The notes below the pieces were generated by a model. That model saw nothing but the letters and a program-made list of their open reading frames with translations, had not been told where the DNA came from and searched no databases. From Phycisphaerales bacterium (GTDB taxonomy: Bacteria > Planctomycetota > Phycisphaerae > Phycisphaerales > UBA1924), in assembly GCA_020845755.1 (NCBI GenBank), contig JADLFE010000052.1, positions 62,001 through 126,000 of the forward strand: a stretch of 64,000 nt of DNA. Direction: 5' to 3'. The translations under genes and the position numbers were made by a program. Shown here piece after piece: positions 16,667-25,037 of this stretch (positions within the stretch are counted from its first letter, which is position 1; each line of letters starts with the position of its first letter).

Positions 16667-18742
16667 CTAGTGCAGCCTGGGGAGCAGGAACACGTCGATC
16701 AACTTGTCTCCGATGCCCAGGAGCGCGGCGCCCGCGATCATGCCCGCGCAGATCGGCTCCAGCGAACGCACCCACAGCGTGTGCCCCGCGGTGCCATCGC
16801 GGTGCTCGTAACGCTTGTGCAGGAAGTGGAAGAGCACCGCGCCCGCCCACATGCAGAACGTCGCATCCGGCGGGAGAACCACACCAAGGCCGATGCTCAC
16901 CGGCGAAATCCAGAACTTGCCCTTGGTCATGATCTTGACGGCCTCAAAGACCAGCGCGACCGACGCCGCGAGGACCAGCGACCACACGATCGACGGGCTC
17001 AGATGGCTGAACCCGCCCTCGATGATGTCCGCAACGCCCTTCCACTGCACCGCCGACGGCATGGCGAATTGATCGCTCACCATCTTGGCCTGCACGTTAT
17101 CTCCCGGCTTGTAGGTGCTCAGGAACATCGCGTAGAACAGCGGCGTCGAAACCAGCGCCCCGGCGAGAATGCCGATCACGTGCCCAACCGCCTGCTGACG
17201 CGGCTTGGCGCCGAGCATGTAGCCGGGCTTGATGTCCGAAAGCAGGTTGGCGGCGTTGCCCGCGACCGACGCCGTGATCCCCGCGGTCATGAGGTTGACG
17301 GCGGGGTTCGGCATTGCGCCCGTGGCGGCGGCGTTAGCCTTGTCGATCATCCCGAACGTGAACTGAGGGATCTTCGCCAGCGCGCCCGTCGGCGTCCAAC
17401 TCGTCAGCGCCATCGCGTTGGTGCAGATCAGCGAAAGCACGAAAACCAGCGGGAGCGCGACCAGCGTGGTCCAGTACGGCACGCCGTACCACGTATGGGC
17501 CATCCACGCCGTGATCGCCGCCAGGATCGGAAGCCCGATGAACGACACCTTGGTCGGGAGTTCGATGTGCCCAACAGGGTCTACGCCCGCGGCTTTCTTC
17601 TTGCCGAGCATGCCCGCGAACGCATCGATAATCACCTTTGGCTTGGCGAAGAGCGCGACCAGCGAGCCGACCACCATGATCGCAACGCCCCACCAGATCG
17701 CCCACTGGTTCACAATCTCGGCACGCCCGACGTGGAACTGCGACCACTTCGCGACGCCCTGCTCGACCAGGGCCGACATCTCGGCCCACGTCACCTTGGA
17801 GCCGGGAGTGGCTCCGGGGCGCGGGTCCGTGCCCCGGATATCGCCGCCGGTGACCATCATCGGAGCAAGGATGAAGAAATTGACGATCATGCCGATGAGC
17901 ATGCTGGTGGAGGTGCGGATGCCCATGAGCCCGCCGGTGCCGATCATGGCCAGGTCGAGCGAAGGACGCAGCGCCAATTCGCGGATGTCGACGCCCGCGA
18001 TCTTGGGGATCATCCAGCCGTGCTTGGCAACGCCCGCGTAATACCACGCGTCGAGACGCTCGTTGAGCACGAAAAAGGTCTTGCGCCCCAGCAGGTGGAC
18101 CCACAGGAGTTTCATGTAGGCCTCGCCGGCGCAGACCTGCACGACACCCACCAGCGCCGCCGCCGCCAGGAGCGCCTTGGCCTGGATCATGCCGATCGCG
18201 CCCTTGCCCGAATAGAGCGTGTCGAGCACCACGCCGCACGCACGCCCCTCGGGGAACGGCTGCTGCTCGTCATTGATAAAGCGACGCTTCATCGGGAACG
18301 CGACCAGCACGCCCATGACCGAGGTAATGATGTTGAACGCGAGCAGTTGATACCACGGAAGGACGACGTTCGCCTTCCAGAAATACGCGGCGAAACTCGA
18401 CATGAGCGGCACGGTCATGTAACCGGCGCTGGTCGCGATGGACTGCATCGCGTTGTTCTCAAGGATCGTGAAGTCCTTCGCCATGCGCATCGCGGACAAG
18501 AGTTTGAACATGCCGAAGGCGAGGATGACGCTGGTCAGGCCGACGCCCAGCGTGATGCCCGTCTTGGCCGAGACGTAGAGGTTGGTCGCCGAGAGCACAC
18601 CGCCGAGCGCAAAGCCGGTGGCGGCGGAACGGATCGTGAGTTGGGGCATGTCGCCGCGAAAGACATTTTCTAGCCACCAGCGGTCCTTCTGCTCGCGCGT
18701 CCACGAGTGGATCTGTTCGTCAGTCAGTTGCTGAATAGCCAT
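16667..18742 (-). CDS. OPT family oligopeptide/metal-chelate transporter
   Basis: A 691-residue polytopic inner-membrane protein with some 14 or more hydrophobic segments. The N-terminal LTIRSAATGFALGGVLSATN matches the start of the OPT domain, followed by TGITLGVGLTSVILAFGMFK and the conserved IGTGGLMGIRTSTSMLIGM and SDIKPGYMLGAKPRQQ regions. OPT carriers move small peptides or metal-chelates with protons. The first 30 residues (TREQKDRWWLENVFRGD) are a cytosolic lead. It is a lone minus-strand gene; the substrate is not evident. Confidence 0.9.
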   Translation of the reverse strand: MAIQQLTDEQIHSWTREQKDRWWLENVFRGDMPQLTIRSAATGFALGGVLSATNLYVSAKTGITLGVGLTSVILAFGMFKLLSAMRMAKDFTILENNAMQSIATSAGYMTVPLMSSFAAYFWKANVVLPWYQLLAFNIITSVMGVLVAFPMKRRFINDEQQPFPEGRACGVVLDTLYSGKGAIGMIQAKALLAAAALVGVVQVCAGEAYMKLLWVHLLGRKTFFVLNERLDAWYYAGVAKHGWMIPKIAGVDIRELALRPSLDLAMIGTGGLMGIRTSTSMLIGMIVNFFILAPMMVTGGDIRGTDPRPGATPGSKVTWAEMSALVEQGVAKWSQFHVGRAEIVNQWAIWWGVAIMVVGSLVALFAKPKVIIDAFAGMLGKKKAAGVDPVGHIELPTKVSFIGLPILAAITAWMAHTWYGVPYWTTLVALPLVFVLSLICTNAMALTSWTPTGALAKIPQFTFGMIDKANAAATGAMPNPAVNLMTAGITASVAGNAANLLSDIKPGYMLGAKPRQQAVGHVIGILAGALVSTPLFYAMFLSTYKPGDNVQAKMVSDQFAMPSAVQWKGVADIIEGGFSHLSPSIVWSLVLAASVALVFEAVKIMTKGKFWISPVSIGLGVVLPPDATFCMWAGAVLFHFLHKRYEHRDGTAGHTLWVRSLEPICAGMIAGAALLGIGDKLIDVFLLPRLH

Positions 18743-19075
18743 GCGCGGGATCTCCGTCGGAAAACCGTGGGGGACACGGTACGCGAACCGGGCTCAGGAC
18801 GCAACGAGCAGGAAACGCTGTTCGCCCTCACGGAGACGAACCTCCGGACGGGTCCCGCGGGCGACCACCAAGGCAGCGCCAACCGCCCGGGATCAACGCC
18901 GGCGGGCTTCGGGCCCATCGTGGGTCGGCACATGCATGGCAGTCGGGAGGACCCGTCGAGGCACGCGCACTCCCGTCGCGTCGTGCGATCGGGCTTCAAC
19001 GTCAATCGCAGGATCCGGCCCGACGACGCCTCGGCACCTCAAACGAATTCGGTCCGAACCTTCCAAAAACAAACC
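18743..19075. other. Noncoding interval between the OPT gene and the tRNA terminator
   Basis: About 330 bp upstream of the OPT gene on the minus strand. It should hold the OPT promoter and leader. No convincing gene, repeat or structured leader was found; the open frames crossing it lack ribosome-binding sites and plausible composition. Confidence 0.5.
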
Positions 19076-19097
19076 AGGCGGGTCACGAGACCCGCCT
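19076..19097 (-). terminator. Rho-independent terminator of tRNA-Val
   Basis: AGGCGGGTC, loop, GACCCGCCT: a perfect 9-bp stem with a 4-nt loop. On the minus strand it is followed by a T-rich run (GGTTTGTTTTTGG). It begins 12 nt past the tRNA 3' end. Confidence 0.9.
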
Positions 19098-19108
19098 GAT
19101 CATTCATG

Positions 19109-19182
19109 TGGGCGATACTGGGCTCGAACCAGTGACCTCATGCGTGTCATGCATGCGCGCTAGCCAACTGCGCCAATCGCCC
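19109..19182 (-). tRNA. tRNA-Val(GAC)
   Basis: A 74-nt cloverleaf on the minus strand. The acceptor stem GGGCGAT/ATCGCCC pairs fully. The D stem is GCGC/GCGC. The anticodon stem CATGC/GCATG carries loop ATGACAC, giving anticodon GAC (valine). The T stem ACTGG/CCAGT has the loop TTCGAGC. The discriminator is A. The genomic sequence then reads CAT, so the 3' CCA is not encoded and must be added. It has its own terminator downstream and a candidate promoter upstream. Confidence 0.95.
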
Positions 19183-19232
19183 GTTCTCAGATGTCAATCG
19201 GCGGAATCCCGCCGAAACTCCAGAGCGTCACG

Positions 19233-19238
19233 ACTATA
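19233..19238 (-). promoter_or_regulatory. Candidate -10 box for tRNA-Val
   Basis: On the minus strand this reads TATAGT, about 51 nt upstream of the tRNA 5' end, between the previous gene's terminator and the tRNA. No clear -35 was seen. Confidence 0.4.
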
Positions 19239-19262
19239 GCACGTGTCTTGGCCCAAAGAAAA

Positions 19263-19288
19263 GCCCCCGCCGGAACTCCGACGGGGGC
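19263..19288 (-). terminator. Rho-independent terminator of the metalloprotease gene
   Basis: A GCCCCCGTCGGA / TCCGGCGGGGGC hairpin (one G-T pair) on the minus strand, followed by TTTTCTTT. It sits 29 nt past the stop of the metalloprotease gene. Confidence 0.9.
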
Positions 19289-19317
19289 TGGAGAAGTCAC
19301 TGTATCGATCTGCGGAC

Positions 19318-21789
19318 TCAGCAGCCGGCCTCGAACGCCTCGGCGAACTGGTCGTAGTCGAGCCCGTTCACAAACCCGTCGCCGTTGATGTCGGCGCCCA
19401 GGTCTCCGGACTCGAACAGGTCGGCGAACTCGTCGTAGTCAAGACCGTTGACGAAACTGTCGCAGTTGAAATCGCCCACGCACACGACGACCGACGCCGA
19501 GTCGCTGGTCACGTCGGCGCACCCGCCGGAGACCACGCAGTCGTAACTGCCCGCGTCGTCCACGGTTGCCGGGTTGATCGCGTATGTGCTGCCATTCGCG
19601 CCGCTGATATCAACAAGGTCCTTGCGCCACTGATACCCGCTCGCGCCCGTCGCCGTCACCGACAGGGTGATGGAGCCGCCGCGGCACACCGAACCACCCA
19701 CCGGCTGCCCCGTGATGTTCGGGGTGTTTCCGACGGAGAGATCCGCGGAGTTGCTGATGGTGTCGCCGCAGTCGCTGGAGACCACACAGTCGTAACTACC
19801 CGCATCGCCGGCCGAAACCGACGCGATGGTGTAACTGCTCCCGGTGGCTCCACCGATGTTGATCAGATCCTTACGCCACTGATAGCCAGTGGCGCCCGTT
19901 GCCGTCACGCTGAACGACGCGGGCTGGCCTTCGCAGACCGACTGGTCCGCGGGCTGGCCCGAGATGTTCGCGCCCGAGTTCACCGTCAGCGAGGCGGCGT
20001 TGCTGGTCACGTTCCCGCACCCGTTGCTGACCACGCAGTCATAACTCGCGGCATCGCCGGAGACGACCGACGGGATCGTGTAGGTGCTGCTGGTCGCACC
20101 CCCGATGTTCGTCGTGTTCTTCCGCCACTGATAGCCCGTGGCCCCCGTCGCCGTCACACTGAACGACGCCGACTGACCGACACACTTTGTCTGGTTCGAC
20201 GGATGCCCGGTGATGTTCGCGGTGGTGTTCACCGTGAGACTCGCGGCGTTGCTGGTCACGCTGCTGCACGCGTTGGAGACAACGCAGTCATAACTGCCGG
20301 CATCGCCCGCCGCGACCGACGGGATCGTGTAACTGCTGCTGGTCGCGCCGCCGATGTTGGTGGTGTTCTTGCGCCACTGATACCCGGTCGCGCCAGTCGC
20401 GGTGACCGTGAATGTAGCGGAGGTCCCGGTGCACCGCGTCAGATTCGAAGGCTGGCCGGTGATCGAGGGACCAGCGCAACCAGTGCCCGTGAGCGACAAC
20501 TGATAGAGCTGCGTTGCGGACGTGCCCGCCGCGGCGGAAACCTTCACGTAATACGAACCCACGCCCAGGCCCAGACCCGAGATGGTCTCGACCGCGCCCG
20601 CGGCCGCGGACGACGCCGAGCCCAGCAGCGTCGTGCCGTCGCTGGCGTACACGTCGATCCTCATGTTGAGAATGGCGAGCGAGTTTGTCGTGGTGCCGCT
20701 GTTGCAGGCGCCGCTGGCAGCCTGGCTGCTGTCGTCATAACTCTTGCCGTAGGGCGTGAGCGTCGCGCCGAAGGTCAGCGACGCCGTCGTCGTGAACTTG
20801 TACCAGTCCACCTCGGCGTCGTCGTCGAGCGACGCGACCGAGACCTGGGTATCGTTGGTGCCCGTCAGGGGCGCCGGCACCGGCGTACCGACATTGATCG
20901 GTGTGCCAGAGACCAGTGTGCCCAGATCCTTGGCTGTTGCGGCGGTGCCGATCGTTCCGACGACGTCACCGTAATAGCGCTGAACGGCACGGAAATCGTC
21001 ATGGCGCGGGCCATCGAACGAGGTGCTGAGGAACGGCTCCATCAACTGGTTGCTGTTGCTCGAACAGACGTGGTCGATGCCATAGGCATGCCCCAGTTCG
21101 TGCATGACCGTGTTGCGCAGGAAACGCCCTGAGTTCGTGGCACTCCCGAAGTTGTTGATGTCGTCGGCGTCCATCACCATGTTGCCGTTCGACGGGTAGT
21201 AGGTGTACGCCAGGATGTTGCTGGCGCCGTCGATGGAGTGCATGGAGATGCGGATGTCGCCGCGCGTTGCAGATCCGGCCTGGGACCACGCCGCGCCGTC
21301 GTCCCAGTCATTCCCGCCCACCGTGATGCGCGTGAAGGTCAGGCCCGACAACTGCTGCCAGCGGTCGAAGCAATTCTGGAAATAGCCGACCCACGTGGCC
21401 CGCGCGAACTTGGTGTCCATCTTGGCGAACAGATTGCTCGCCGACGTCGGCTCCCCGGCGCCGCCGGAGATCGAGAGACCATCCGGAACGAAACTCCAGG
21501 TCACGGCCCGCGGCGTGCCGGCCGTGCCCGACCAGCGCGTGCCGAGGTAATAGCGATCACCGAACTGCTCGTTGTACGCGTTCACGTACGCCGTCACTTC
21601 CGCGACGTATTTCTCGTCCGTCCCTTCAGCGAAGCACACGACCAACGGCGCTTCCTGCTGCTCTTGCACGAATACATCGGGGTTTCCCGGCAGATTCCCG
21701 CCGTCCGGTTGTGCGGCAACCTGGCCAAACGCCGGAGCGGCAACCAAGGCCGCCGCGGCTGCAAGGCCACGAATCACGTTCTTCAACAT
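19318..21789 (-). CDS. Secreted matrixin-like zinc metalloprotease with PPC-like, four Ig-like and dockerin-like domains
   Basis: An 823-residue secreted protein with a signal peptide (residues 1-22, ending AFGQ) and a strong ribosome-binding site (AGGAGA). The catalytic domain carries the metzincin zinc site HELGHAYGIDH at residues 230-240 followed by the Met-turn region NQLMEP, as in matrixins (M10). A PPC-like beta domain follows (about 300-435). Residues about 439-768 are four tandem Ig-like repeats of roughly 80 residues, each with the GYQWRK and GSYDCVVS cores. The last about 50 residues hold two GDxNxDxxVNGLDYDxF calcium-binding repeats of dockerin type, common at the ends of planctomycete secreted proteins. 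It is a lone gene with its own terminator. The substrate is unknown. Confidence 0.85.
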   Translation of the reverse strand: MLKNVIRGLAAAAALVAAPAFGQVAAQPDGGNLPGNPDVFVQEQQEAPLVVCFAEGTDEKYVAEVTAYVNAYNEQFGDRYYLGTRWSGTAGTPRAVTWSFVPDGLSISGGAGEPTSASNLFAKMDTKFARATWVGYFQNCFDRWQQLSGLTFTRITVGGNDWDDGAAWSQAGSATRGDIRISMHSIDGASNILAYTYYPSNGNMVMDADDINNFGSATNSGRFLRNTVMHELGHAYGIDHVCSSNSNQLMEPFLSTSFDGPRHDDFRAVQRYYGDVVGTIGTAATAKDLGTLVSGTPINVGTPVPAPLTGTNDTQVSVASLDDDAEVDWYKFTTTASLTFGATLTPYGKSYDDSSQAASGACNSGTTTNSLAILNMRIDVYASDGTTLLGSASSAAAGAVETISGLGLGVGSYYVKVSAAAGTSATQLYQLSLTGTGCAGPSITGQPSNLTRCTGTSATFTVTATGATGYQWRKNTTNIGGATSSSYTIPSVAAGDAGSYDCVVSNACSSVTSNAASLTVNTTANITGHPSNQTKCVGQSASFSVTATGATGYQWRKNTTNIGGATSSTYTIPSVVSGDAASYDCVVSNGCGNVTSNAASLTVNSGANISGQPADQSVCEGQPASFSVTATGATGYQWRKDLINIGGATGSSYTIASVSAGDAGSYDCVVSSDCGDTISNSADLSVGNTPNITGQPVGGSVCRGGSITLSVTATGASGYQWRKDLVDISGANGSTYAINPATVDDAGSYDCVVSGGCADVTSDSASVVVCVGDFNCDSFVNGLDYDEFADLFESGDLGADINGDGFVNGLDYDQFAEAFEAGC
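19485..20472 (-). repeat. Four tandem Ig-like domain repeats, about 245 bp each
   Basis: Four in-frame copies within the metalloprotease gene begin near 20472, 20230, 19985 and 19727 (minus strand). Each encodes GQP...C...TGATGYQWRK...IGGA...YTI...DAGSYDCVVS. Copies 1 and 2 are the closest to each other at the nucleotide level, suggesting recent expansion. Confidence 0.85.
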
Positions 21790-21968
21790 TCCTGCTCTCC
21801 TGGCCCAATTGAAAAAAGCACACCCCCGAACGGGCGATCACCTGACCATCGGCGAGCCTACACCCCACCCCGCCCGGGCGTCAATGACATTTCGCTCGCT
21901 TCTCATATGGAATTCGCCCGACCCGTGCGATCCACACACGCGTTCGGGCAAACACCTACCGCTCGGTT

Positions 21969-22793
21969 TTATCGGGCGACCGATGCAAGAACCACGCGGC
22001 GCTTCATGTCCGAAACCACCACACCCCCGGATCGTTCAAGCGTCACCGCAAACGCCGCCGCTTTCCCGATCGGCAACTGCGGCTCGATCGCAACCTCCAT
22101 CGGCCCACGCCCGCCACACCCGAAGACCCCACCGCTCACGCGCTGCGTGATGCCCCTCTCAGCATCGATGATCCAGAGTTGGTATTGCTCGTCGGCCTTG
22201 CACGCCGGCAGGCCCGTGAACTTCATCACTCCCGCCTGCATCGAGTCTGACCACGCCACCTCGCCCGTCACGCCCGTGATCTCCGGCGCCTCGCCGGAAT
22301 CCAGCGCGTTGAACGGGCCCCAACTGGCCCGCACCAGGTCTCCCTTGGCCTCCGCCGCCGCCATCCGCTCGGCGTGACCGGGCCGGCTTCCCCCCGACAC
22401 TCGGAACGTCAGCCCCACCGCCACCACCAGGCACGCCGCGGCGGCCATCCATCCGGTCAGCGCGATCGCCCGCCAGCGCGAAGCCGATCCCGCCCGCGCT
22501 GCACCGTCCCGTGACTCGACGCTCGAACGCCTCACGCCGCAGCACCAGGCCCGCGCCTGGATCTCCACCTCGCGCCGCAGCGACACGGGCATGCCGCCCT
22601 CGCACGGACAGCCCGCCGCGACCTCGCCCGCCGCCATGTCGTGGGGAGAAACAGCGAGCCAGCCCACACATTCGGGGCAGTCCGAAAGAAGTTCGCACAA
22701 TTCGCGTTCTTCATCACGCGACAGCCCGAAGCACGCGCGATCGGCGAGCAGTTCGTCCGCTCGTTCGGGAATGTCCCGCCCGGGGGTGCTCAT
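21969..22793 (-). CDS. Anti-sigma factor, RskA-like (anti-sigma-K factor domain), single membrane segment
   Basis: A 274-residue protein. The N-terminal about 105 residues are cytosolic and unusually Cys-rich (CELLSDCPECVGW, then CPCEGG and WCCG), a possible metal- or redox-responsive sigma-binding region. One membrane segment follows at about 110-132 (ALTGWMAAAACLVVAVGL). The C-terminal periplasmic part matches the RskA domain in its core (GEVAWSDSMQAGVMKFTGLP, EQYQLWIIDA, GGVFGC, FAVTLERSGG). It overlaps the sigma gene upstream by 4 nt (ATGA), the usual sigma/anti-sigma coupling. Release of the sigma factor would follow proteolysis or a redox change. Confidence 0.85.
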   Translation of the reverse strand: MSTPGRDIPERADELLADRACFGLSRDEERELCELLSDCPECVGWLAVSPHDMAAGEVAAGCPCEGGMPVSLRREVEIQARAWCCGVRRSSVESRDGAARAGSASRWRAIALTGWMAAAACLVVAVGLTFRVSGGSRPGHAERMAAAEAKGDLVRASWGPFNALDSGEAPEITGVTGEVAWSDSMQAGVMKFTGLPACKADEQYQLWIIDAERGITQRVSGGVFGCGGRGPMEVAIEPQLPIGKAAAFAVTLERSGGVVVSDMKRRVVLASVAR

Positions 22794-23443
22794 GCCGCCC
22801 CCCCCTCGCTCGAGCCGCCCGTTCCATCTGCATCACGCTTGGCGGCGCTCAGGAGTTCGCGCAAGCGGATCAGCCCACGCCTCGCGTGCGTTTTCACCGT
22901 GCCCAGCGGCAGGCCCGTGGCGCCCGCGATCCGCTCGTGCGAAAGCCCCTGCACCAGGGAAAGACGCAGCACCCGCTGCTGATCGTCGCTCAATCGCGAC
23001 ATCGCGCTCATCGCGGCGTTCGCCACCTCACGCTCGTCGGCGCTCATCTCGCCCGCGTCGCCCGCCGGGGGCTCGGCCTCCGGGAAGCCGCCCTTGTCGA
23101 GCAGTCGCCCCGAACGCCGCCGGCGATCGATCAGACGCCGCCGCGCGATCATCGCGATAAACGCTGTCTCCGACGCCACGCTCGCGTCATAGCGATGCGC
23201 GTTCTTCCAAATCTCAACGAAGATCTCCTGCACCGCGTCCTCGGCCTCGGCGTGCGTCGGCGTCATCCGCCGCGCCAGCGACCACACCAACCCCCCGAAT
23301 CGGTCCAGACACGCGCGCACCGCGTCCTGATCGCCACGCGCCACGCGTTGAAGGAGCGGCTCTTCCAAAGGTCTCGAAGCCCCCAAACCTCGGACAGTTC
23401 TCCTGGCACGAACGACCGATCGCGGAACACTCGCGCGACCCAT
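22790..23443 (-). CDS. ECF-type RNA polymerase sigma factor (SigK-like)
   Basis: A 217-residue sigma-70 ECF factor. Region 2 lies at about 40-105 (ACLDRFGGLVWSLARRMTP, DAVQEIFVEIWKNAHRYD) and region 4 at about 150-205 (SRLSDDQQRVLRLSLVQGLS, GLPLGTVKTHARRGLIRLRELL). An upstream in-frame start at 23557 exists; 23443 gives a usual ECF N-terminus. It is coupled to the anti-sigma gene by a 4-nt overlap and lies 174 nt downstream of the fasciclin gene on the same strand. I saw no certain ECF promoter upstream of the module. Confidence 0.88.
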   Translation of the reverse strand: MGRASVPRSVVRARRTVRGLGASRPLEEPLLQRVARGDQDAVRACLDRFGGLVWSLARRMTPTHAEAEDAVQEIFVEIWKNAHRYDASVASETAFIAMIARRRLIDRRRRSGRLLDKGGFPEAEPPAGDAGEMSADEREVANAAMSAMSRLSDDQQRVLRLSLVQGLSHERIAGATGLPLGTVKTHARRGLIRLRELLSAAKRDADGTGGSSEGGAA

Positions 23444-23617
23444 GTTCGTCCGGGACTCATCGTAACTCCCGCCCGATTCCTTCTCCACCGGGAACACCCC
23501 GCGGGCTTCGATCACCCCCACAGGTCCCGGTGTCAACTTCGCGCACGCGCTGAACACGCATCACTCCATGTTTGTCCGAAATGCCCGGCACGCCCTTCCG
23601 AGCGCGCCGGACGAGCC

Positions 23618-24583
23618 TCACTTGCTTGTTGGCATGATCACCGTGTCGATCACGTGGATCACGCCGTTGCTGGCATCGAGGTCCGCCGAGGTGACCGTGG
23701 CGTTGTCGATCTTCACGCCGCCTTCGCTGGTGATCTTCACCTCGCCGCCCTGCAGGGTCTTGGCGTGCTTGGCCGCGATCGCATCGCCCGAGAACACACG
23801 CCCCGACACGACGTGGTACTTCAGGAGCGAGACCAGTTTCTCCTTGTTCTCCGCCTTGAGCAGGTCATCGAACGCGCCCTTGGGCAACTTCGCGAACGCC
23901 TCGTCCGTCGGCGCAAACACCGTGAACGGCCCGGCGCCCTTCAGCGTCTCGACCAGGCCCGCCGCCTTGAGCGCCGCCGCCAGCGTGTTGAATTTCCCGG
24001 CCTTCACCGCCGTATCGACCACATCGTCGGTGCTCGGCATGATCACCGTGTCGATCACGTGGATCACGCCATTGCTGGTCTTCACGTCGGTCGCCGTCAC
24101 CGTCGCACCGTCGATCCTCACCTTGCCGCCCGAGACCTTGATGTCCACACGCTGACCGTTGACCGTCGTCGAGTTCGACAACTTCGTTACGTCCGCCGCC
24201 ATCACGCTCCCCGGCACGACGTGATACGTCAGGATCGCCGTCAGCCTCGCCTTGTTTTCAGGCTTCAGCAGATCGTCGAGCGTGCCCTTGGGCAACTTCG
24301 CGAACGCCTCGTCCGTCGGCGCAAACACCGTGAACGGCCCGGCGCCCTTCAGCGTCTCGACCAGGCCCGCCGCCTTGAGCGCCGCCGCCAGCGTGTTGAA
24401 TTTCCCAGCCTTCACCGCCGTATCCACGATGTCGTCGGCCATCTCGTGCGACGCCGCCGTCAGCGCCGGCCTCTGGTCAGAACACGACCCCTTGGAGAGC
24501 GGGCACTCCTGCGCGCGCGCTGCGCCCGTCATGCCCGCAGCGCCCGCCACCGCCAGAATCGCAAGTCCACTCATCGCTTTCAT
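23618..24583 (-). CDS. Secreted protein with two fasciclin (FAS1) domains
   Basis: A 321-residue secreted protein with a signal peptide ([10 protein letters not shown]..., cleaved after ARAQ). Two FAS1 domains follow (about 50-185 and 190-321), each with the H1 motif [17 protein letters not shown], the central YHVV element and the H2 motif [14 protein letters not shown] short Cys-containing lead ([11 protein letters not shown]) precedes them. FAS1 proteins mediate adhesion or bind the cell surface. In mycobacteria the homologous MPT70/MPT83 are controlled by SigK/RskA; here the sigma and anti-sigma genes lie directly downstream. Confidence 0.9.
   Translation of the reverse strand: MKAMSGLAILAVAGAAGMTGAARAQECPLSKGSCSDQRPALTAASHEMADDIVDTAVKAGKFNTLAAALKAAGLVETLKGAGPFTVFAPTDEAFAKLPKGTLDDLLKPENKARLTAILTYHVVPGSVMAADVTKLSNSTTVNGQRVDIKVSGGKVRIDGATVTATDVKTSNGVIHVIDTVIMPSTDDVVDTAVKAGKFNTLAAALKAAGLVETLKGAGPFTVFAPTDEAFAKLPKGAFDDLLKAENKEKLVSLLKYHVVSGRVFSGDAIAAKHAKTLQGGEVKITSEGGVKIDNATVTSADLDASNGVIHVIDTVIMPTSK
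23855..24440 (-). repeat. Near-identical duplicated segment within the fasciclin gene
   Basis: About 135 nt covering the first third of each FAS1 domain (near 23882-24016 and 24290-24424) differ at only about one position, while the remaining parts of the two domains are clearly diverged. Confidence 0.85.
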
Positions 24584-24950
24584 GTGTGTTGCTCCATGAG
24601 GCCATCGGCCTGCACGACGATCCACGTCGCGAGGAACACCCGCCGTTCAAACACCGTTGTTGTGTGCGACTTTGGGTCAGGCCGATGCAGCCTTGCCCCA
24701 CGTCCTTCGCGGTCGCCGGCGGCTCGGATTCACGCACGCACACATCTGGTCACGATCGCACGCCCTCTCGCGACCACAACCGACCACGTGTGCGCGTTCC
24801 ATGCATGATTCGCACCGATCCGATCGCGATGGACCTCACGCTTCCGATCCCGATTCCCCTATGCCTTCGTCCCTTCCCGCTCCTTCTTTCACAACTCACA
24901 CTCTTCCCGTCCCTGCTTGGTCTCTCCGTCTCTTCGATTCTTCCTCACCC
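24584..24950. other. Noncoding interval upstream of the fasciclin gene
   Basis: It holds the promoter region of the fasciclin gene (minus strand), then a pyrimidine-rich stretch at about 24840-24950 made of short TTC/CTC runs (for example GGTCTCTCCGTCTCTTCG). No gene is supported. Such skewed tracts recur in other gaps of this window. Confidence 0.5.
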
Positions 24951-24958
24951 AATGAAAA

Positions 24959-24980
24959 ACGCCGACCCTTCGGCCGGCGT
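24959..24980 (-). terminator. Rho-independent terminator of the OmpA-like lipoprotein gene
   Basis: An ACGCCGGCC / GGTCGGCGT hairpin with one mismatch on the minus strand, followed by TTTTCATT, about 57 nt past the OmpA-like stop. Confidence 0.8.
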
Positions 24981-25037
24981 TGTCATTCACTCGTTCATCA
25001 TCCGTATCCACGGATGTCGATCTCTCGATCCGCCGTT

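Noticed and set aside
16640..18673. 677-residue plus-strand frame opposite the OPT transporter
   Set aside because: It is an antisense shadow rich in Arg, Asp and His, with no domain motif. The OPT frame has typical transporter motifs.
19485..20472. Possible CRISPR-like array in the regularly spaced repeats of the metalloprotease gene
   Set aside because: Units of about 245 bp are in frame and encode Ig-like domains; there are no short direct repeats with unique spacers.
22511..24808. 765-residue plus-strand frame across the sigma/fasciclin genes
   Set aside because: It spans three minus-strand genes with recognised domains and has Arg/His/Pro-rich low-complexity content.
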